Shown here piece by piece: positions 60,159 through 64,000 of a stretch of DNA of 64,000 bases. Numbering within the stretch: position 1 is the stretch's first letter; each line of letters starts with the position of its first letter. This DNA comes from Antilocapra americana (Eukaryota > Chordata > Mammalia > Artiodactyla > Antilocapridae): NCBI GenBank assembly GCA_007570785.1, contig ML664161.1:12435816-12499815 (forward strand), given 5' to 3'. The translations under genes and the position numbers were made by a program. The notes beneath the pieces are model-generated. The model was not told the DNA's origin. It did no database searches and saw only the letters and a program-made list of their open reading frames with translations.

Positions 60159-60681
60159 GTGAACCTTGAACTTGCAGATGTTCAAGCTGGTTTTGGAAAA
60201 GGCAGAGGAACCAGAGATCAAATTGCCAACATCCACTCAATCATCGAAAAAGCAAGAGCGTTCCAGAAAAACATCTATTTCTGTTTTATTGACTATTCCA
60301 AAGCCTTTGACTGTGTGGATCACAATAAACTGTGGAAAATTCTGAAAGAGATGGGCATACCAGACCACCTGACTTGCCTCTTGAGAAACCTGTATGCAGG
60401 TCAGGAAGCAACAGTTAAAACTGGACATGGAACAACAGACTGGTTCCAAATAGGAAAAGGAGTACATCAAGGCTGTATTGTCACCATGCTTATGTAACTT
60501 ATATGCAGAGCACATCATGAGAAATGCTGGGCTAGAGGAAGCCCAAGCTGAAATCAAGATTGCATGGAGAAATATCAATAACCTCAGATATGCAGATGAC
60601 AATACCCTTATGGCAGAAAGTGAAGAAGAACTAAAGAGCCTCTCAATGAAAGTGAAAGAGGAGAGTGAAAAGTTGGCTTAA
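60159..60681 (+). pseudogene. BovB reverse transcriptase fragment (frameshifted)
   Basis: First frame (60159-60497): DVQAGFGKGRGTRDQIANIH, YFCFIDYSKAFDCVDHNKLW and FQIGKGVHQGC. A frameshift near 60478 leads to the second frame: LCNLYAEHIMRNAGLEEAQ and NLRYADDNTLMAE with the catalytic YADD intact. A further break lies near 60680. This is the best-preserved BovB reverse transcriptase core here, but it lacks the endonuclease and cannot act on its own. Confidence 0.93.
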
Positions 60682-60707
60682 AACTCAACATTCAGAAAAC
60701 TAAGATC

Positions 60708-60989
60708 ATGGCATCTGGTCCCATCACTTCATGGCAGATAGATGGGGAAACAGTGGAAACAATGGCTGACTTTATTTTTCTGGGCTCCACAATCACTGCA
60801 GATGGCGATTGTAACCATGCAATTAAAAGACGCTTACTCCTTGGAAGGAAAGTTATGACCAACTTAGACAGCATATTAAAGAGCAGAGACATTCCTTTGC
60901 CAACAAAGGTCCGTATAGTCAAGGCTATGGTTTTTCTGGTGGTCATGTATGGATGTGAGAGCTGGACTGTAAAGAAAGCTGAGTGCTGA
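60708..60989 (+). pseudogene. BovB C-terminal fragment
   Basis: A 93-codon frame with ITSWQIDGETVETMADFIFL, LLLGRKVMTNLDSILKSRD and VMYGCESWTVKKAEC, the conserved segment after the reverse transcriptase. It ends at TGA just after the KAEC. Part of the BovB at 60101-61368. Confidence 0.92.
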
Positions 60990-62345
60990 AGAATTGATGC
61001 ATTTGAACTGTCGTGTTGGAGAAGACTCTTGAGAGTCCCTTGGACTGCAAGGAGATCCAACCAGTCCATCCTGAAGGAAATCAATCCTGGTGTTCATTGG
61101 AAAGACTGATGCTGAAGCTGAAACGCCAATACTTTGGCCACCTGATACAAAGAGCTGAGTTATTTGAAAAGACCCGGATGCTGGGAAAGACTGAGTGAGG
61201 GCAGGAGGAGAAGGGGACGATAGAGGATGAGGTGGCTGGATGGTGTCATCGACTCAATGGCCATGAGTTTGGGTGGACTCCAGGGGTTGGTGATGGACAG
61301 AGAGGCCTGGCATACTGTGGTTCATGGGTTCACAAAGAGTCGGATACAGCTGAGCGACTGAACTGAACGTGCAGCTCAATACCAGAAAAATAAATGGCCC
61401 AATCAAAAAATGGCTCAAAGAACTAAACAGACGTTTCTCCAAAGAAGACATATAGATGGCTAACAAACACATGAAAAGATGCTCAACATCACTCATTATC
61501 AGAGAAATGCAAATCAAATCTACAAAGAGGTATCATCCATCTCACGACAGTCAGAATGGCTGCTATAAAAAAATCTACAAATAATAAATGCTGGAGATGA
61601 TGCAGAGAAAAGGGAACCCTCTTACACTGTTGGTGGGAATGAAAGCTAGTATAGACACTATGGAGAACAGTGTGGAGATTCCTTAAAAAACTGGAAATAG
61701 AACTGCCATATGACCCAGCAATCTCACCGCTGGACATACACATTGAAGAATCCAGAATTGAAAGAGACTTGTGTACCCCAATGTTTACAATAGCTAGGAC
61801 ATGGAAGCAACATAGATGTCCATCTGTAGATGAGTAGATAAGAAAGCGGTTGTGCATATACACAATGGAATATTATTCAGATATTAAAAAGAATGCATTT
61901 GAATCAGTTCTAATAAGGTAGATGAAACTGGAGCCTCTTATACAGAGTGAAGTAAGTCAGAAAGAAAAACACCAATACAGTATATTAATGCATGTATACG
62001 GAATTTCGAAAGATGGTAATGATGACCCTATATGTGAGACAACAAAAGAGACACAGAGATAACAAACTTCTGAATTCTATGGGAGAAGACAAGAGTGGGA
62101 TGACTTGAGAGAATAGCATTGAAACATGTATATTACCATATGTGAAACAGATCACCAGTCTAGGTTCAGTGCATGAGGCGGAGAGCTCAGGGCTGGTGCA
62201 CTGGGATGACCCTGAGGGATGGGATGGGTAGGGAGGTGGGAGAGGGGTTCTGGATGGGTGACACATGTATACCCATCGCTGATTTATGTCAAAGTGTGGC
62301 AAAACCACTACAATATTGTAAAGTAATTAGCCTCCAATTAAATTA

Positions 62346-63175
62346 ATAAAACTTTCAAAAAGAACTGATGTATAATTAATGATGACAAAAATAAATAACT
62401 ATATGTATATACTAATGAAAAGTTTTATATATGTAATAAACAGAGAACTCAGAAGAATTTTGGGGGAAGGAGCAAAAATTCTACATGGAAGCTTGACTAA
62501 GAAGCTCAAAATTAAACAAAGGCTTAAAGGATAAAACAGAGTCAGCTCAGCAAATAATTGGAAATGGAGAACTTTCATTAGTGGAAGAATCATAGGTAAA
62601 TTTGTAAAGGCAGGGAAGACCTTAGAATGTCCTGGGAAATGACAGTGACTTAAAGTGAGACTGGTTCAAAGTGAATTTGAGGACCACATGGTCACAGGCC
62701 TCAAGGATGATGGCTGGTATTATGAGTGTAAACAAGAAGGCAGATTTTAATAGAGAAAGAAGAGATAGGAAAGAGAACAAAGAAACTCAGTCAAATATTA
62801 TGTCTGGAAAACACAGAATGAGACAATAGAAAAAATGCAAATATACTTGTAGTTATCATAACTATATACAGCTTAAATCAGTTGAAAGAAAATTTGTCAG
62901 ACAATTTTTTTTAATCTTAGGAAATGCAATTATTTGCTAATTTCAAATTAGACAAAATATTGAGACAGAAAAGCTGAAAGTAAAGAGATTTTTAAAGTAA
63001 AAACCGTATATCAGACAAATATTAAACAAAGGAAATTTATGTAGCATTATCAGCACAAGATCAAATAGATTTTACAGCTCAAATGTAGAGGTTTATATAA
63101 GGAGGATTATCTCATAAAGATAAAAGGAATAATTATTTGGGAAGATACAGAATTCCAAATATGTTAGTGAAAGGT
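62346..63175. other. No recognised feature
   Basis: About 830 bp. Nothing recognised. Confidence 0.5.
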
Positions 63176-63318
63176 TGTTGCTGAATCATGAAAGACATGG
63201 GGGTTCTTGGCCTCCAGAGAAGATGAATTCAATCCAGGGCCAGTGAGGAGGCTTGATTGCTCAGAGCTTTTGTGTAATAAAGTTTTATTAAAGTATAAAA
63301 TAGATAGAGAAAGTTTCT
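63176..63318 (+). repeat. Probable ruminant ERV LTR fragment, sense
   Basis: Begins 'tgttgctgaatcatgaaaga'. It contains 'gaattcaatccagggccagt' and 'gcttttgtgtaataaagttt' with an AATAAA signal, and breaks off at 'gatagagaaagtttct'. It resembles the LTR of a bovid endogenous retrovirus (BTLTR-like) as I know it. Only part of one LTR is present and no viral coding sequence is seen. It is cut by L1 sequence. Confidence 0.6.
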
Positions 63319-63354
63319 TAATGCTGAGTAATATTCCCATTGTGTATATGTACC
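63319..63354 (-). mobile_element. 36 bp inverted piece of L1 ORF2 end
   Basis: 'taatgctgagtaatattccc' and 'attgtgtatatgtacc' are the antisense of the last part of ORF2. They sit between the LTR fragment and the sense L1, in the place an inverted twin-priming segment would occupy. Confidence 0.85.
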
Positions 63355-64000
63355 AAAGCAGGATCCTACATGACCCACCTCCCAGAATACTGGAAATAAA
63401 AGCACGAATAAACAAATGGGACCTAATTAAAATTAAAAGCTTCTGCACAGCAAAGGAAACTATAAGCAAGGTGAAAAGACAGCCTTCAGAATGGGAGAAA
63501 ATAATAGCCAATGAAACAACGGACAAACAATTAATCTCAAAAATATACAAGCAACTCCTGCAGCTCCATTCTAGAAAAATAAACGACCCAATCAAAAAGT
63601 GGGCCAAAGAACTTAACAGACATTTCTCCAAAGAAGACATAAAAATGGCTAACAAACACATGAAAAGATGCTCAACATCACTCATTATCAGAGAAATGCA
63701 AATCAAAACCACAATGAGATATCACTTTACACCACTCAGAATGGCTGCAATCCAAAAATCTACAAGTAATAAATGCTGGAGAGGATGTGGAGAAAAGGGA
63801 ACTCTCTTACACTGTTGGTGGGATTGCAAACTAGTACAGCCACTATGGAAAACAGTGTGGAGGTTCCTTAAAAAACTGCAAATAGACCTGCCATATGACC
63901 CAGCAATCCCACTGCTGGGCATATACACCAAGGAAACCAGAATTGAAAGAGACACGTGTACCCCAATGTTCATCGCTGCTTTATTTACAATAGCCAGGAC
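63355..64000 (+). mobile_element. Sense L1 ORF2, runs off the window
   Basis: From 'gcaggatcctacatgaccca' through 'aataaacaaatgggacctaa', 'atggctaacaaacacatgaa' and 'tggtgggattgcaaactagt' to 'tttacaatagccaggac' at the edge. The plus-strand protein is the ORF2 region between reverse transcriptase and C terminus, with [15 protein letters not shown] and [13 protein letters not shown] segments. Little divergence. Minus-strand frames of 182 and 83 codons here are shadows. The 3' end lies outside the window. Confidence 0.94.

Larger units (their letters stand above)
60101..61368 (+). mobile_element. 5'-truncated BovB, sense, nested in L1
   Basis: Starts in the reverse transcriptase region with 'catctcacacgctagtaaag' and ends at the true 3' end 'gagcgactgaactgaac'. 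About 1.27 kb. The coding part shows the finger, palm and YADD regions in two frames, followed by the C-terminal region and 3' UTR. It is the only long sense BovB in the window. Confidence 0.96.
59812..62345 (+). mobile_element. Sense L1 (ORF2 3' part and 3' UTR), split by BovB
   Basis: Left part 59812-60100 reads ORF2 in sense: 'gatctaaatgtaagacc', 'acataggcagaacactctct', 'aaatgggacctaattaaact'. It stops at 'aatacaccag'. The right part resumes at 61369 with 'gtgcagctcaatacc' and continues 'aacaaacacatgaaaagatg', 'ggtgggaatgaaagctagta' and the 3' UTR to 'cctccaattaaattaataa'. About 7 bases of L1 are missing at the join and no target duplication flanks the BovB. Frames are broken. Confidence 0.94.

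Overview
This 64 kb window is nuclear DNA of a ruminant, almost certainly a bovid. The evidence is the repeat content: many Bov-tA and Bov-A2 SINEs, several copies of the BovB (RTE-type) LINE, and 5'-truncated L1 elements with a shared ruminant-type 3' end, on an A+T-rich mammalian background with MIR, L2, MER5A, Charlie, Tigger and MaLR-like fossils. I cannot tell cattle, buffalo, sheep or goat apart from this window. I see no functional protein-coding gene, tRNA gene or rRNA gene. Every long open frame that I can identify lies in a transposable element or is a shadow of one.

Layout. 1-5.9 kb: mostly unrecognised sequence with a MIR, a young 5'-truncated L1, two tRNA-derived SINEs and a Tigger-like MITE with TA target duplications. 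5.9-11.2 kb: a decayed processed pseudogene of the RNA helicase DDX5 on the minus strand, cut by a Bov-tA SINE and by a nearly complete 3.3 kb BovB with a 12 bp target-site duplication. 11.2-25 kb: quiet sequence with MIRs, SINEs, an L1 tail, a locally duplicated segment around an old BovB end, and a twin-primed L1 at 23.7-24.4 kb. 25.0-26.0 kb: a BovB fragment running into (TA)n, then a 100-base assembly gap. 26-35.8 kb: mostly unrecognised, with a few SINE, L1, BovB and L2 pieces. 35.8-39.2 kb: a second nearly complete BovB. 41-50 kb: an island of ancient repeats (MIR, MER5A, Charlie-like, L2) with an old BovB, a CHR-type SINE and a Bov-A2 dimer. 50.6-52.1 kb: an old L1 containing a short younger L1 end. 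53.3-56.0 kb: a young twin-primed L1 whose inverted part encodes most of the reverse transcriptase. 56.8-58.2 kb: old BovB end, (CA)n, Bov-tA and a MaLR-like LTR. 59.4-62.3 kb: two L1 copies, one split by a sense BovB. 63.2-64.0 kb: an LTR fragment joined to a rearranged L1 that leaves the window.

No genes work together here. What the window records is a history of retrotransposition in which L1 and BovB enzymes moved themselves, SINEs and a cellular mRNA. The most informative items are the dissected DDX5 pseudogene, the L1 inversions with readable target duplications, the BovB nested in L1 without a target duplication, and an oligo(A) tract flanked by a perfect 19 bp repeat. I found no convincing undescribed biological system. 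All repeat names come from recognising family sequence by eye and should be confirmed with RepeatMasker or Dfam.
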